Origin: Mycolicibacterium litorale
GTDB taxonomy: Bacteria; Actinomycetota; Actinomycetes; Mycobacteriales; Mycobacteriaceae
Length of the DNA stretch: 64,000 nt
Assembly (NCBI GenBank): GCA_002007745.1
Contig: CP019882.1
Coordinates: forward strand, 62,001 to 126,000
Direction: 5' to 3'
A program made the translations under genes and the position numbers. The notes under the pieces were generated by a model. That model was not told where the DNA came from. It did no database searches and was given only the letters and a program-made list of their open reading frames with translations. Below, piece after piece: positions 54,444 to 64,000 of this stretch (positions are counted from its first letter, which is position 1; each line of letters begins with the position of its first letter).

Positions 54444-55729
54444 ATGAGCTCACCGGTACACCTGCCCTGGACCGAGTGGCTGCCGACCCAGCGGTGGTAC
54501 GCCGGTCGCAGCCGCACCATGACAGCGGCTGCCCCGCGGAGGTGGTGTCGCTACGACCCGGCCTGGACCTCATGCTCGTCGACGTCAGCTACACCGACGG
54601 GTCAGCTGAGCGGTATCAAGTTGTGGTGCAGTGGGATTCGCCGCCCGAGGGGATCGCCGGCGCCGTCATCACCGACGGTGCCTTCGACGGTCTCTATGAC
54701 CCGGCGTCGGCACAGTTGCTGCTGTCGCTGATGGACTCGGGCGCCACCATCGGCGATGTCACCTTCACCAAAGAACCCGACGTGACGCTGCCACTGGACG
54801 TCATACCGCGCATCTCCAGGGCCGAGCAGAGCAACACCAGCGTGGTGTTCGCCGACCAGGCGATCTTCAAGCTGTTCCGCCGGGTCGCCGCCGGGATCAA
54901 CCCCGACATCGAACTCAACCGGGTGTTGGGCCGCGCCAAGAATCGGCACGTGGCCAGGCTGCTCGGCTCCTTCGAAACGACCATGGACGGACAGCCCTGC
55001 CCGCTCGGGATGGTGACAGCGTTCGCCGCGAACTCCACCGAGGGCTGGGACATGGCCACCGCGACCACCCGCGACCTGGCCGTCCACGGCGGGGGCGACG
55101 ACTTCGCCGGCGAGGCCTACCGGCTGGGACAGGCGGTGGCCTCGGTGCACGCCACGCTGGCCCACGAGCTGGGCACCTCGACCGGCGTCCTCCCGGTGGA
55201 GGTGATGCGGCAGCGGCTGGCGGCTGCCGCGGCGGCCGTGCCCGAGCTGGCGCAATACCGCGCCGCCGTCGAGGAGCGCTACGCCAAGTTGGCCGACGAG
55301 CCGGTGACGGTCCAGCGCATCCACGGCGACCTGCATCTGGGCCAGGTGCTGCGCACAGCGGACGGCTGGCTGCTGATCGACTTCGAGGGCGAACCTGGTC
55401 AGCCGGTGGAGGAGCGCCGCAAGCCGGACTCGGCGATGCGCGACGTCGCCGGGATGCTGCGCTCCTTCGAATACGCGGCCTACCAACAGCTGGTCGACCA
55501 GTCTCCCGACCCGGAACTGGCCCAGCGGGTCAAGGAATGGGTCGACCGCAACTGTGCGGCGTTCTGTGACGGGTACGCCGCGCAATCCGGCACCGACCCG
55601 CGCGACCATGCCGCGGTGCTGGCCGCCTACGAGCTGGACAAAGCGGTGTACGAGGCGGGGTATGAGGCGCGGCATCGGCCCAATTGGCTCAACATCCCGA
55701 TGCGTTCGATCGCCCGGCTGGTGGGCTGA
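54444..55729 (+). pseudogene. mak: maltokinase, frameshifted
   Basis: A maltokinase of about 428 residues with one missing base near the N-terminus. From the ATG (GAGGAGA upstream) the frame reads [23 protein letters not shown], in part, then breaks after CCCC at 54532-54535. The other frame continues [20 protein letters not shown] and runs to the end. Kinase features are intact: [14 protein letters not shown] with the catalytic Asp, [12 protein letters not shown], and [18 protein letters not shown]. The enzyme phosphorylates maltose to maltose 1-phosphate for alpha-glucan synthesis. treS, its usual neighbour or fusion partner, is not next to it. Confidence 0.84.
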
Positions 55730-55787
55730 TATTGCCGACCGTCGTCGCACCAGGACGAATCCTTAGCTGATCTAGTAGGTTGGCGTG

Positions 55788-57461
55788 ATGGCTGTCAACC
55801 GCAGGGCCCTGTTGGGTGGCGCGGCGGTGCTGGGCGCCGCCGCTGCCGGCGTCACCGGCGTCGAACTCACCCGCCGTGCGCGGCCCGAACAGTCCGGGCC
55901 GTCCGCCGACGGCAAGCCCAACATCCTGGTCGTGATCGTGGACCAGATGCGCACGCCGCAATGGTTTCCCGATACCGCGGCGTTGGACACTGCGCTGCCC
56001 AACCTGGGCGCGTTGCGCCGTGCCAGCGTCTCCTTCGAATCGCACTACACCGCGTCGAACATGTGCACACCGGCGCGCGGGGTGATGACCACCGGGTTGT
56101 ACTCGCACCAGACGGGCTGCCTGTTCACCGGCGACGGGGCGACCGAATCGACCTTGGCACCGCAGTTTCCGACCTGGGGGACGATGCTGCGGGAGCGGGG
56201 CTACCGCACCTGGTGGTGGGGCAAGTGGCACCTGGGCGCCGAGGCCGACAACACCCCGGACGGTCTGGACGCCCACGGGTTCTCCGGGGGCACCTACCCC
56301 TCGCCCAACGGTGCGCCGAGCCAGGGTCTGCACAAAGATCCCGAGATCACCGACCAGTTCGTGGCGTGGTTCGACCAACACGCCGCAGACGGGCCGTGGT
56401 GCACCACGGTCTCGCTGGTCAATCCGCACGACATCATGTGGTGGCCCAGAAGTCCGCTCCCCGATGATGTTCCGCACGTGTTCCACGCGCTTCCCGACAA
56501 CTTCGAAGTGCCCGACGACCTTCGCCGGCGCAACAAGCCCCAGCTGCAGCTGGACTACATCGACTTCATGAGCCCTTTGATCACCGGCGCGCTGCCCTAC
56601 ACCGGGCCAGACGTCGGCACACAGTGGGCCAGGGGTCTCGACATGTACCTGTGGCTGCACCAACAGGTCGACGTCCAGATCGGCCGGGTGATGCAGACGC
56701 TGGCATCCCGGCCCGATATCGACCGCAACACGGTGGTGGTGTTCACCTCCGATCACGGCGAATACGCCGGCTCGCACGGCATGCGGGGCAAGGGCGCCAC
56801 CATGTACGAAGAAGGCATCCGGGTTCCGCTCTACGTTCGCGACCCGTACGGACACCTGACTCCCGCGCCGGGCAGCACCCGCCGGCAGCTGACATCCAGC
56901 GTGGACCTCGTGCCCCTCCTGCTGACGATCGCGGCAGGCGGCAACGCCTGGCGCGCGGAACCTGCCCTCGCGCACCTGGCGGCCCGGGCCGATCTGGCCG
57001 CGATCGCCGCCGACGACAGCGCCAAGGGACGCCCGTGGATCGCCCACGTCACCGATGACATCTCCGTGGAGGAGATGGCCGCGCTGCTGTCATCCGACAA
57101 GGTCCGGAGAGCATTCGGAATCGACAAGCCGACGCACATCCCGACCACCGGGCCGAGCCACATCGTCGCGGTGCGGACCCCGGACGCCAAGTACGGGACC
57201 TACTCGTACTGGAAGCCCGGCACGATGCAGATCGACACCTCCCGGCCGATCGACCACGAGCTGTACGACTACTCCGCACCCGACGGGGTGCGCGAGATCG
57301 ACAACCAAGCCGGACGCAGCCCCAAACAAGCTGCGCTACAGGCGTTGATCGACAACGTCGTGCTGCCCGAGGTGCAGGCGCCGCTTCCGCCGGCGCTGCA
57401 CGAGGCGCAGGAGTTGGGGTTGGCCAACATGGCGCAGATCGTGGCGGCTCGCGGACATTGA
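55788..57461 (+). CDS. sulfatase (type I, Cys-type), probable Tat export
   Basis: A 557-residue sulfatase. The N-terminus NRRALLGGAAVLGAAAAG has a twin-Arg pair and a hydrophobic core, fitting a Tat signal or anchor. The active-site motif is CTPAR with Cys93, which needs conversion to formylglycine. Metal-site residues are in VVIVDQMR and FTSDHGEYAGSHGM, and KWHLG is the conserved Lys/His site. It hydrolyses sulfate esters outside the membrane. A -10 TAGGTT six bases before this ATG favours it over the GTG one codon earlier. Confidence 0.88.
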   Translation: MAVNRRALLGGAAVLGAAAAGVTGVELTRRARPEQSGPSADGKPNILVVIVDQMRTPQWFPDTAALDTALPNLGALRRASVSFESHYTASNMCTPARGVMTTGLYSHQTGCLFTGDGATESTLAPQFPTWGTMLRERGYRTWWWGKWHLGAEADNTPDGLDAHGFSGGTYPSPNGAPSQGLHKDPEITDQFVAWFDQHAADGPWCTTVSLVNPHDIMWWPRSPLPDDVPHVFHALPDNFEVPDDLRRRNKPQLQLDYIDFMSPLITGALPYTGPDVGTQWARGLDMYLWLHQQVDVQIGRVMQTLASRPDIDRNTVVVFTSDHGEYAGSHGMRGKGATMYEEGIRVPLYVRDPYGHLTPAPGSTRRQLTSSVDLVPLLLTIAAGGNAWRAEPALAHLAARADLAAIAADDSAKGRPWIAHVTDDISVEEMAALLSSDKVRRAFGIDKPTHIPTTGPSHIVAVRTPDAKYGTYSYWKPGTMQIDTSRPIDHELYDYSAPDGVREIDNQAGRSPKQAALQALIDNVVLPEVQAPLPPALHEAQELGLANMAQIVAARGH

Positions 57462-57483
57462 CCGCCAAGGCACTGCGGACCGC

Positions 57484-57702
57484 TCAGTCCACCAGCCGCA
57501 ACGCCAACCGCGGGCAACGTTTCACCGCCGCCTTGGCGTATTTGACCGATCTGGGTGCGACCGCGGGTTCGCGAGCCGGCTTGCGGGCCAACGGATAACC
57601 CCAGTCGTCCCGGGTGAACACGTCAGGCAGCAGCTCGGTGCACAATCCGCGGCCGTCGCAGCGGGTCCAGTCGACGTGCAGCCGGGTGGGATGCTCGCTC
57701 AT
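57484..57702 (-). CDS. 3Fe-4S/4Fe-4S ferredoxin
   Basis: A 72-residue ferredoxin of the P450-associated type. It has CDGRGLCTELLPDVF near residue 15 and a C-terminal KRCPRLALRL, so the cluster ligands visible are Cys15, Cys21 and Cys63; the residue at the fourth position is not Cys, which suggests a 3Fe-4S cluster. GGAGG precedes the ATG. It overlaps the ApbE gene by ATGA, so electrons and the flavinyltransferase may serve one system. Confidence 0.8.
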   Translation of the reverse strand: MSEHPTRLHVDWTRCDGRGLCTELLPDVFTRDDWGYPLARKPAREPAVAPRSVKYAKAAVKRCPRLALRLVD

Positions 57703-58616
57703 GCCGGCCAACCTCCAATCGTGCGTACCGTGCCGTCCCGGCCGACCAGCCGCGCCGGTAGGCCAAGTGCGGCAATCCAATCCGCGGCCTGGTTGCCGCG
57801 CACGACCGCCGCGGTGCTGACCGCATTGGCGGTCAGGCAGCTGTTGGCGGCCACGCTGACACTGCGCCACACCGGTTCGGCCGACCGGCCGGTGCGGGGG
57901 TCGAGGATGTGGTGCACGACGACACCGTCGTGCCACCATCGCCGCTGGCACGTGCTCGACGTGGCCAGCCCGGCATCCTCGCCCAGGGTCACCCGGCTGC
58001 CGGGATCATCGTCGGTGTCCTGGACCAGGATCCGCCAGTCACCCTCGGGCGCCGGCCCTGCGGTCGCGATGTCACCACCGAGATTGACCAGCGCCCCGCA
58101 GCCGATCTGGTCGCGCACCCGCCGAGCGCAGCGATCAGCGGCCACCGCCTTGGCCGTCGCGCCCAGATCGAGCAGCACTCCGGCCGGCACGCGCACACTG
58201 CGACCGTCGAATTCGATCATCGACCAGTCGGCCCGGACTGCCAGCGTGCTCACCCGCGGCGCACCGGGATGCAGTTGGTGGAGATCCCGGTCGTAGCCGA
58301 GGGCGATCATCGCCGAACCCACCGTCGGGTCGACGTCACCGCCGGTCAGGCTTGCCGCCGCCAGGGCCGCTTCGATCAGGTCGGCGAGCACCGGGCTGAC
58401 GGTGGTGCGCGCTCCGCCTGCGGCGGCCAAGGCGCAGATCTCGGAGTCCGGCCGAAACCGCGAGGCCGCCCGTTCGATCTGGTCCAACTCGGTGTCGACG
58501 ACCGCCCGGGCCTGCGGCAGCGCGTCGGGCCGGGTGAGCAGCAGATGCATATCCGTGCTCCACCGGGTCCACTGCGATTGGCCGAAACCGGCCAGCGTCG
58601 ACGCCATGACCGCCAT
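57699..58616 (-). CDS. apbE: FAD:protein FMN transferase (ApbE family)
   Basis: A 305-residue ApbE protein without signal peptide. Typical motifs are FRPDSEICAL near the N-terminus, VDPTVGSAMIALGYDRD in the middle, GVLLDLGATAKAVAADRCA for FAD binding, NLGGDIATAG, and HHILDPRTGRSA, VSVAANSCLTANAVSTAAVV at the end. It attaches FMN to Thr/Ser of target flavoproteins. No FMN-binding-domain target is encoded next to it. The ATG at 58607 is an alternative start. It is divergent from a two-component system. Confidence 0.85.
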   Translation of the reverse strand: MAVMASTLAGFGQSQWTRWSTDMHLLLTRPDALPQARAVVDTELDQIERAASRFRPDSEICALAAAGGARTTVSPVLADLIEAALAAASLTGGDVDPTVGSAMIALGYDRDLHQLHPGAPRVSTLAVRADWSMIEFDGRSVRVPAGVLLDLGATAKAVAADRCARRVRDQIGCGALVNLGGDIATAGPAPEGDWRILVQDTDDDPGSRVTLGEDAGLATSSTCQRRWWHDGVVVHHILDPRTGRSAEPVWRSVSVAANSCLTANAVSTAAVVRGNQAADWIAALGLPARLVGRDGTVRTIGGWPA

Positions 58617-58686
58617 GCTGCGCGGACGATCTTTGAGCTCTGTAAGAAACGGGCGCCGGGAGCGACCGTCGTGGCACCCTCTTGAG

Positions 58687-59367
58687 GTGTCCGTCGGCAA
58701 TCCCGCGCCCGCGATCCTGGTGGTGGAGGACGACCGTGCGCTCAGCGCGATGCTGGTCGACCTCTTCACCGAGGCGGGCTACCGGGTCGACACCGCCTAC
58801 GACGGACAACAAGGCATGCACCGGGGACTGACCGGCGACTATGACGCATTCGTTGTCGACCGCGGACTGCCTGTGATGGACGGCGCCGACCTGGTGGCAT
58901 TGCTGCGGTCGAAGGGAATCGCCACCCCGGCGCTGCTTCTCACGGCGCGTGGAGCCGTCGAGGACCGGGTCGAAGGCCTCGACGCCGGCGCCCAGGACTA
59001 CCTGGTGAAGCCCTTCGAAGTTCCGGAGCTGCTGGCGCGGGTCCGTGCCCTGCTCCGCCGGACCGACAGCGCCGCCAGTGTGATCACCGCGGGTGCGCTG
59101 AGGCTGGACCGGCTGACCCGGCGGGTCTCCGGTGCCACGCCGGACGGGGACGAGGTCGAGCTGTCGGAACGGGAGGCGGCGCTGCTGGCAACCCTGATGG
59201 GCGCGCCCAAGCGGGTGTTCAGCCGTGCCCAGCTGCTGGATGCGGTGTTCGACGGCGTCGAATCCGGTGGCGCCGTCGACCTGTACGTCCACTATCTGCG
59301 GCGCAAGCTCGGCAAGCAGGTGATCCATACGGTGCACGGCACCGGCTACCGGTTCGGGCTGGAATGA
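58687..59367 (+). CDS. OmpR-family response regulator
   Basis: A 226-residue regulator. The receiver domain has the acidic pair Glu14/Asp15-Asp16, the phosphoacceptor Asp58 in FVVDRGLPVMDG and Lys in LVKPFEVPEL. The C-terminal winged helix has LSEREAALLATLM and VHYLRRKLG with VHGTGYRFGLE at the end. It overlaps the kinase gene by ATGA. The divergent ApbE/ferredoxin operon 70 bases away is a candidate target. Confidence 0.9.
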   Translation: MSVGNPAPAILVVEDDRALSAMLVDLFTEAGYRVDTAYDGQQGMHRGLTGDYDAFVVDRGLPVMDGADLVALLRSKGIATPALLLTARGAVEDRVEGLDAGAQDYLVKPFEVPELLARVRALLRRTDSAASVITAGALRLDRLTRRVSGATPDGDEVELSEREAALLATLMGAPKRVFSRAQLLDAVFDGVESGGAVDLYVHYLRRKLGKQVIHTVHGTGYRFGLE

Positions 59368-60578
59368 CACCGCGCAGCGACCTCGCGGTCGTCAAACGGG
59401 CCGGCCGGATCGCCGCCATCCAGGCCTCGGCGGCCCTCGCCCTGGTCCTGCTGGTGGTGGGCGGGGTGGTGTTCACCGTCTACGTCCGCGCGCAGAACCG
59501 CCAGATCGACACCGAACTGCAGACACTGGCCACGACGGCCGACGACGCCAACGATCCGCCCCCGGACATGGAGCTGGCGTTGCGGGAGAACACCGGTCAG
59601 ACCTCGACCAGCGACGGCGGCCAGCCCGGTCTGCCGCTGCTGTCCGGCCCAGCCGGATACGGCGACATCCATGCCGACGGACGGCATTACCGGACGTTGG
59701 TCGTGGACCGGCCGGAAGGCCGGGTGGCGGCGATGATGGACCTGGCCCCCTACCACGCCGGCCGCAACCGGTTGCTGATGTCGCTGGCGTTCGCCGAGCT
59801 GGCCGGCATCCTGGCCTCGATCGCGGTGGTCGTGCTGTTCACTCGCCGATCGGTGCAACCGCTGGCCCAGGCTTTGGCCCTGCAGCGGCGCTTCGTCGCC
59901 GACGCCTCCCATGAGCTGCGTGCACCGCTGACCGTATTGCACACCAGGGCACAGATGTTGGCGCATCGAGCGGCCACCGCCGATGCCGAGACCGTACAAC
60001 GAGACGCCGCCGCACTGGTCAGCGATACCCGGGTGCTGGCCGATGTCGTCGACGACCTGCTGGCCTCGGCGACGCTGGCGGCGGGCAAGCCGCCGAGGGA
60101 CCTCGTCGACCTGGGCGCAGTGCTGGACGCCGTGCGCGACAGCATGGCGCCGTATGCCGAGTCGTTGGGCGTCGACCTGCTCGTCGAACGGGAAAACCGC
60201 AGCCCTGCAGGGCTATTCGAGGTGACCGGTTCCGAGGCGGCACTGCGGCGGGCCCTCACCGCACTGGTCGACAATGCGCTGGGCCACGAACACCAGGGCG
60301 GGACTGTGCGCTTGCGGTTGCACCGCGACGGCCCGACGGTCAGCGTCGCGGTGGCCGACGACGGTGTCGGTATCGACACCGACACCATGGCCACGCTGTT
60401 CACCCGGTTCTCGCACGGCACCGAGCACACCACCCGCGAGGGACGAACGTCCTACGGGATAGGGCTGGCGCTGGTCCGCGAGATCGCCCAGGCACACGGC
60501 GGCGACATCACCGTGACGTCGGCCCAGGGGGCGGGAGCGACGTTCACGTTGACTGTCCCTGCGGCGCAACCGAACTAG
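59364..60578 (+). CDS. sensor histidine kinase
   Basis: A 404-residue kinase. Membrane helices near residues 20-42 and 136-160 enclose a periplasmic domain of about 95 residues. The phosphoacceptor His183 is in DASHELRAPLT, the N box is LVDNALGH, G1 is DDGVGIDTD and G2 is SYGIGLALVREIA. A HAMP domain is not obvious. The signal is unknown. It forms a pair with the upstream response regulator, and its stop shares CTAG with the convergent SDR gene. Confidence 0.89.
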   Translation: MTPRSDLAVVKRAGRIAAIQASAALALVLLVVGGVVFTVYVRAQNRQIDTELQTLATTADDANDPPPDMELALRENTGQTSTSDGGQPGLPLLSGPAGYGDIHADGRHYRTLVVDRPEGRVAAMMDLAPYHAGRNRLLMSLAFAELAGILASIAVVVLFTRRSVQPLAQALALQRRFVADASHELRAPLTVLHTRAQMLAHRAATADAETVQRDAAALVSDTRVLADVVDDLLASATLAAGKPPRDLVDLGAVLDAVRDSMAPYAESLGVDLLVERENRSPAGLFEVTGSEAALRRALTALVDNALGHEHQGGTVRLRLHRDGPTVSVAVADDGVGIDTDTMATLFTRFSHGTEHTTREGRTSYGIGLALVREIAQAHGGDITVTSAQGAGATFTLTVPAAQPN

Positions 60579-61366
60579 CGGTTCACCGGTGCCGACAGCA
60601 CCCGATTGGCCACCGCCTTGACCGAATCGGGCAGCACCCTGTTGGCCAGGCCGATCGCCTTGGTGCTCAACGACTCCGCGACCACCTTCCGGTCGCCGCG
60701 CATCAACGCCTCGAAGCCCTGCCGCGCCACGTCGGCGGGGTCGTCCTTGAGGTTCATCCGCCCCACGACGGTGTCGTCCATCTTGGCGCGGTGAAAGAAG
60801 TTCGTGTCGGTGGGACCGGGCATCAGCGACGTTACCGTCACGTCAGTGTCCCGCAGTTCGTCCTGCAGGGCCTCGGCCAGCGACTGCACGAACGACTTGG
60901 ATGCGTTGTACACCGGCTGAAACGAGCCCGGCATCGTCGAGGCGATCGACGAGGTGAACAAGACCCGTCCGCAATCACGGCGAACCATGTCGCGCAGCAC
61001 CAATTTGGCCAGGTGCATCGTGGCGCGCACGTTGAGGTCGACGATGTCGAAGTCGTCCTGCAGGTCGGTGTCGACGAACCGACCGCCACGGCCCACTCCG
61101 GCGTTGAGTGCTGCCGCCGCCAGGGGCCGGCCGGATTCGCTGACGGCACGATAGAGCTGCTCGACGCCATCGGCACTGCGCAAGTCCACCTGCACCGCCT
61201 CGGCGGAGGCGCCTTCACGGGCCAGGCTCGCGGCGGCGGGCAGGATGGCGTCATCCTCGGCGGCGACGATGACGTCGTAGCCGTGGGTGGTGAACTGCAG
61301 CGCCAGCTGGTAGCCGATGCCGCTGGATGCGCCGGTGATCAGGGCCAGTGGGCGGGTGTCTGTCAT
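60575..61366 (-). CDS. short-chain dehydrogenase/reductase
   Basis: A 263-residue SDR with TGASSGIGYQLALQF, NAGVGRGG near residue 88, and the catalytic Ser and Tyr-Lys in FTSSIASTMPGSFQPVYNASK. The C-terminal 60 residues with RAKMDDTVVGRMNLKDDPAD and a basic end resemble SDRs acting on lipid-like substrates. It is divergent from recC; the gap is only 64 bases. Confidence 0.86.
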   Translation of the reverse strand: MTDTRPLALITGASSGIGYQLALQFTTHGYDVIVAAEDDAILPAAASLAREGASAEAVQVDLRSADGVEQLYRAVSESGRPLAAAALNAGVGRGGRFVDTDLQDDFDIVDLNVRATMHLAKLVLRDMVRRDCGRVLFTSSIASTMPGSFQPVYNASKSFVQSLAEALQDELRDTDVTVTSLMPGPTDTNFFHRAKMDDTVVGRMNLKDDPADVARQGFEALMRGDRKVVAESLSTKAIGLANRVLPDSVKAVANRVLSAPVNR

Positions 61367-61430
61367 GACGGCACGGCTACCCCGCCGAGGCGGGGTCAAA
61401 CTGTCCGCTCGGCGGTCTACGGTTATGCCG

Positions 61431-64000
61431 ATGTCTCTGCACGTGCACCGCGCCGAGCGGACCGATCTGCTCGCCGACGGACTGGGCGCGCTGCTGGCAA
61501 TCCCACCGCCCGACCCGTTCGCCGAGGAACTGGTGGTGGTCCCGGCCCGCGGTATCGAACGCTGGCTCAGCCAGCGGTTGTCGCATGTGCTGGGGCGCGG
61601 GGACACCGGCGGCGGCGTCTGCGCGGGGGTGTCGTTCCGGTCGCCGGCGTCACTGATCGGTGAGCTCGCCGGAACCAGCGAGCAGGATCCGTGGTCGGCC
61701 GACGCGATCGCCTGGCCGCTGCTCGAGGTGATCGACGCGCATCTCGACGCGCCGTGGGCCGCCACGTTGGCCACCCATCTCGGCCACTTCGTGGTCGGGG
61801 AGGAAAAGGAGCTGCGGCAGGGGCGACGCTACGCGGTCGCTCGTCGGCTGGCCGGTCTGTTCGCCTCCTACCACCGACAGCGTCCGCAGCTCCTGGTGGG
61901 CTGGCTCGAGGGCGACGGCGAACCGGCCGACCTCGACGACGACCTGCGCTGGCAGCCACACCTGTGGCGGGCGCTGGTCGACCGGATGGGACTGCCCCCG
62001 CCGCATATCCGGCATGCCGAAACCGTTGCACGGCTTCGACAGTCGGGCTCAGACCTGCCGGACCGGATCTCGCTTTTCGGGCACACCCGGCTGCCGTGCA
62101 CCGACATCGAACTCATCGACGCGCTGGCCCGACACCATGACGTGCACCTGTGGCTGCCACACCCGAGCGCCGCGCTGTGGTCGGCGCTGACCGGGTTGAC
62201 CGGAACGGTTGCGCGCCGGGAGGACACCAGCCACCGACTCGCTGCGCATCCGCTGCTGGCGACGCTGGGGCGTGACGTGCGCGAGTTGCAGCGCAGCCTG
62301 CCCACCGGGGTGGCCAGCGACGAATTCCTCGGCGGCGCGGACCCGCCGGACACCATGCTGGGCTGGCTGCAGTCCGACATCGCCGCCAATGCGCCCCGCC
62401 CGCAGGGACGCACCCGCCGCGCCGACGACCGTTCGGTGCAGGTGCACAGTTGCCACGGCCCCGCCCGGCAGGTCGACGTGCTGCGTGAGGTCCTGCTCGG
62501 CCTGCTCGCCGAGGACCCCACGCTGGAACCCCGCGACATCCTGGTGATGTGTCCGGACATCGAAACCTATGCGCCGTTGATCGTGGCCGACTTCGGGCTC
62601 GGCGACGTGGTGCCCGGTGCGCATCCGGCCCACCAGCTGCGCGTGCGGTTGGCCGACCGGGCGTTGGTGCAGACCAATCCGTTGCTTGCGGTGGCGGCCA
62701 AACTGCTGGCGCTCGCCGGGAGCCGGGTCACCGCCACCGAGGTCCTCGACTTCGCCCACCTGGAACCCGTGCGGGCCCGTTTCGCGTTCACCGACGACGA
62801 CTTGGAGACCATCACGCGCTGGGTGCAGCAGGCCAACATCCGGTGGGGTTTCGACCAGGACCATCGCGCGCCGTTCGGCATCCCGTTCATCCAGAACACC
62901 TGGCGATTCGGCATCGACCGGGTACTGGCCGGTGTCGCGATGTCCGACGATTCCAAGGGCTGGCTCGACGTCACACTGCCGCTCGACGACGTCGGCAGCA
63001 ACAGCGTCGAGCTGGCCGGCCGGCTGGCCGAATACGTGGCCCGGCTGCAGCGGGTCGTGGAGTCGCTCAGCGGCGTCAAACCCCTGGCGGACTGGCTGGT
63101 GGCACTGCAGGACGCGGTCGAACTGCTGACCCTGACCTCCGGCGACGACGCCTGGCAGACCAGTCAGCTGCAACGCGAATTCGGTGACGTGCGGGCCACC
63201 GCCGGGCCACGCGCCGGCATCCGGCTCCGCTTGCCGGACGTGACCGCGCTGCTGACCCGGCGGCTGGCCGGCCGGCCGACCCGGGCCAACTTCCGCACCG
63301 GAACGCTGACCGTGTGCACGATGGTGCCGATGCGCTCGGTGCCGCATCGGGTGGTGTGTCTGGTCGGACTGGACGACACCGTCTTCCCGCGGATCGGAGT
63401 GGTCGACGGCGACGACGCCCTGGCGCGCGAACCGATGACCGGTGAGCGCGACATCCGTTCCGAAGACCGGCAGCTGCTGCTCGACGCGATCAGTGCCGCG
63501 ACCGACAAGCTTGTCGTCACCTACACCGGCGCCAACGAATACTCCGGACAGCCCCGCCCGCCCGCTGTCCCGCTGGCCGAGCTGCTCGACGCCTTGGACC
63601 GCACCACCGAGGCCCCGGTGCGCGATGCGGTCGTGGTACGACACCCGTTGCAGCCGTTCGATATTCGTAACGTCATCCCCGGAGAGCTCGGGGTCGCCGG
63701 GGAACCGTTCACCTTCGACACCGCCGTGCTCGCCTCGGCGGCCGTCACCGGGGGCAACGCCCCGAGCAACCCGATCTGTTGGCCGGCCCGCTGCCCGCGG
63801 CGGCGGCCGACGACGTCACGCTCAGTGACCTCGCGAGGTTCTTCGGCAATCCGGTGAAGGGATTCTTCACCGCTCTCGACCTCGCGTTGCCCTGGGAGGT
63901 GGAGGGCATCGAGGATGCCATGCCGGTGGAGATCGACAGCCTGCAGGAGTGGACGGTCGGTCAGCGGCTGCTCACCGACATGCTGGCCGGTATGGACCCC
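61431..64000 (+). pseudogene. recC: exonuclease V subunit RecC, 3'-truncated by the window and frameshifted
   Basis: About 856 residues of RecC are present and the gene runs off the window. It begins MSLHVHRAERTDLLADGLGA and has the conserved PARGIERWLSQRLSHVLG, then RQVDVLREVLLGLLAEDPTL and SEDRQLLLDAISAATDKLV. RecC is the Chi-recognising subunit of RecBCD. A missing base after CCCC at 63760-63763 breaks the frame; with it restored the next residues are EQPDLLAGPLPAAAADDVTL and the frame is open to the end. A -10 TACGGT seven bases before this ATG indicates a leaderless mRNA. Confidence 0.88.

Overview
The window looks like chromosomal DNA of a mycobacterium, most likely an environmental Mycolicibacterium-type species. 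The evidence is very high GC, GTG starts, many start codons placed 6-7 nt after a TANNNT -10 box (leaderless mRNAs), a WhiB5 / DUF4226 / EspC-like locus with the gene order of M. tuberculosis Rv0022c-Rv0028, a PE-PPE-domain hydrolase, an MceA-like protein, a mycofactocin-type SDR, an F420-type LLM oxidoreductase and a KstR-type operator. No tRNA, rRNA, CRISPR array, insertion sequence or prophage was seen. Family names come from reading the proteins, and M. tuberculosis comparisons are from memory.

Layout. 1-2.8 kb: end of an NCS1 permease, two membrane diguanylate cyclases and a small YdeI-like protein. 2.8-6.6 kb: a TetR regulator divergent from an amidohydrolase plus APC permease operon, with a palindromic operator and a 31-codon leader ORF. 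6.7-11.6 kb: secreted proteins, thioesterase, pirin/GNAT pair, TetR. 11.6-12.8 kb: a KshA-like Rieske oxygenase with its own palindrome. 12.8-17.6 kb: whiB5, an HTH regulator and five type VII secretion-associated genes, where three near-identical promoters were found. 17.6-24.5 kb: beta-lactamase-fold esterase, nitrobindin, VOC protein, methyltransferase, STAS protein, D-aminoacylase-like enzyme, rhomboid protease, secreted protein. 24.7-30.8 kb: Kup, FAD monooxygenase, SDR, DUF6941-like protein, acyl-CoA ligase. 30.8-33.7 kb: TetR and molybdopterin oxidoreductase, in line with the ligase. 33.7-41.7 kb: adenylate cyclase, DUF1275, two SDRs, a FadD under a KstR box, an LLM oxidoreductase and an orphan MceA. 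41.9-48.6 kb: SGNH hydrolase, TetR, P450, a divergent pair of VWA proteins, small proteins, HugZ-like protein. 48.9-52.7 kb: a complete ABC importer. 52.8-64 kb: GreA/Rnk-like protein, quinone reductase, maltokinase, sulfatase, ferredoxin/ApbE, a two-component system, SDR and the start of recC.

Functionally the region mixes lipid/steroid catabolism (KshA-like, KstR-box FadD, SDRs, LLM, MceA, P450), nucleotide signalling (two GGDEF proteins, one adenylate cyclase), cell-surface and type VII secretion functions, and solute transport.

A caution on the sequence: six genes are broken by an apparent one-base loss, each just after a run of four C on the coding strand (near 7993, 40074, 42811, 45649, 54535 and 63763). 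The uniform context points to a systematic base-calling or assembly error rather than to real pseudogenes.
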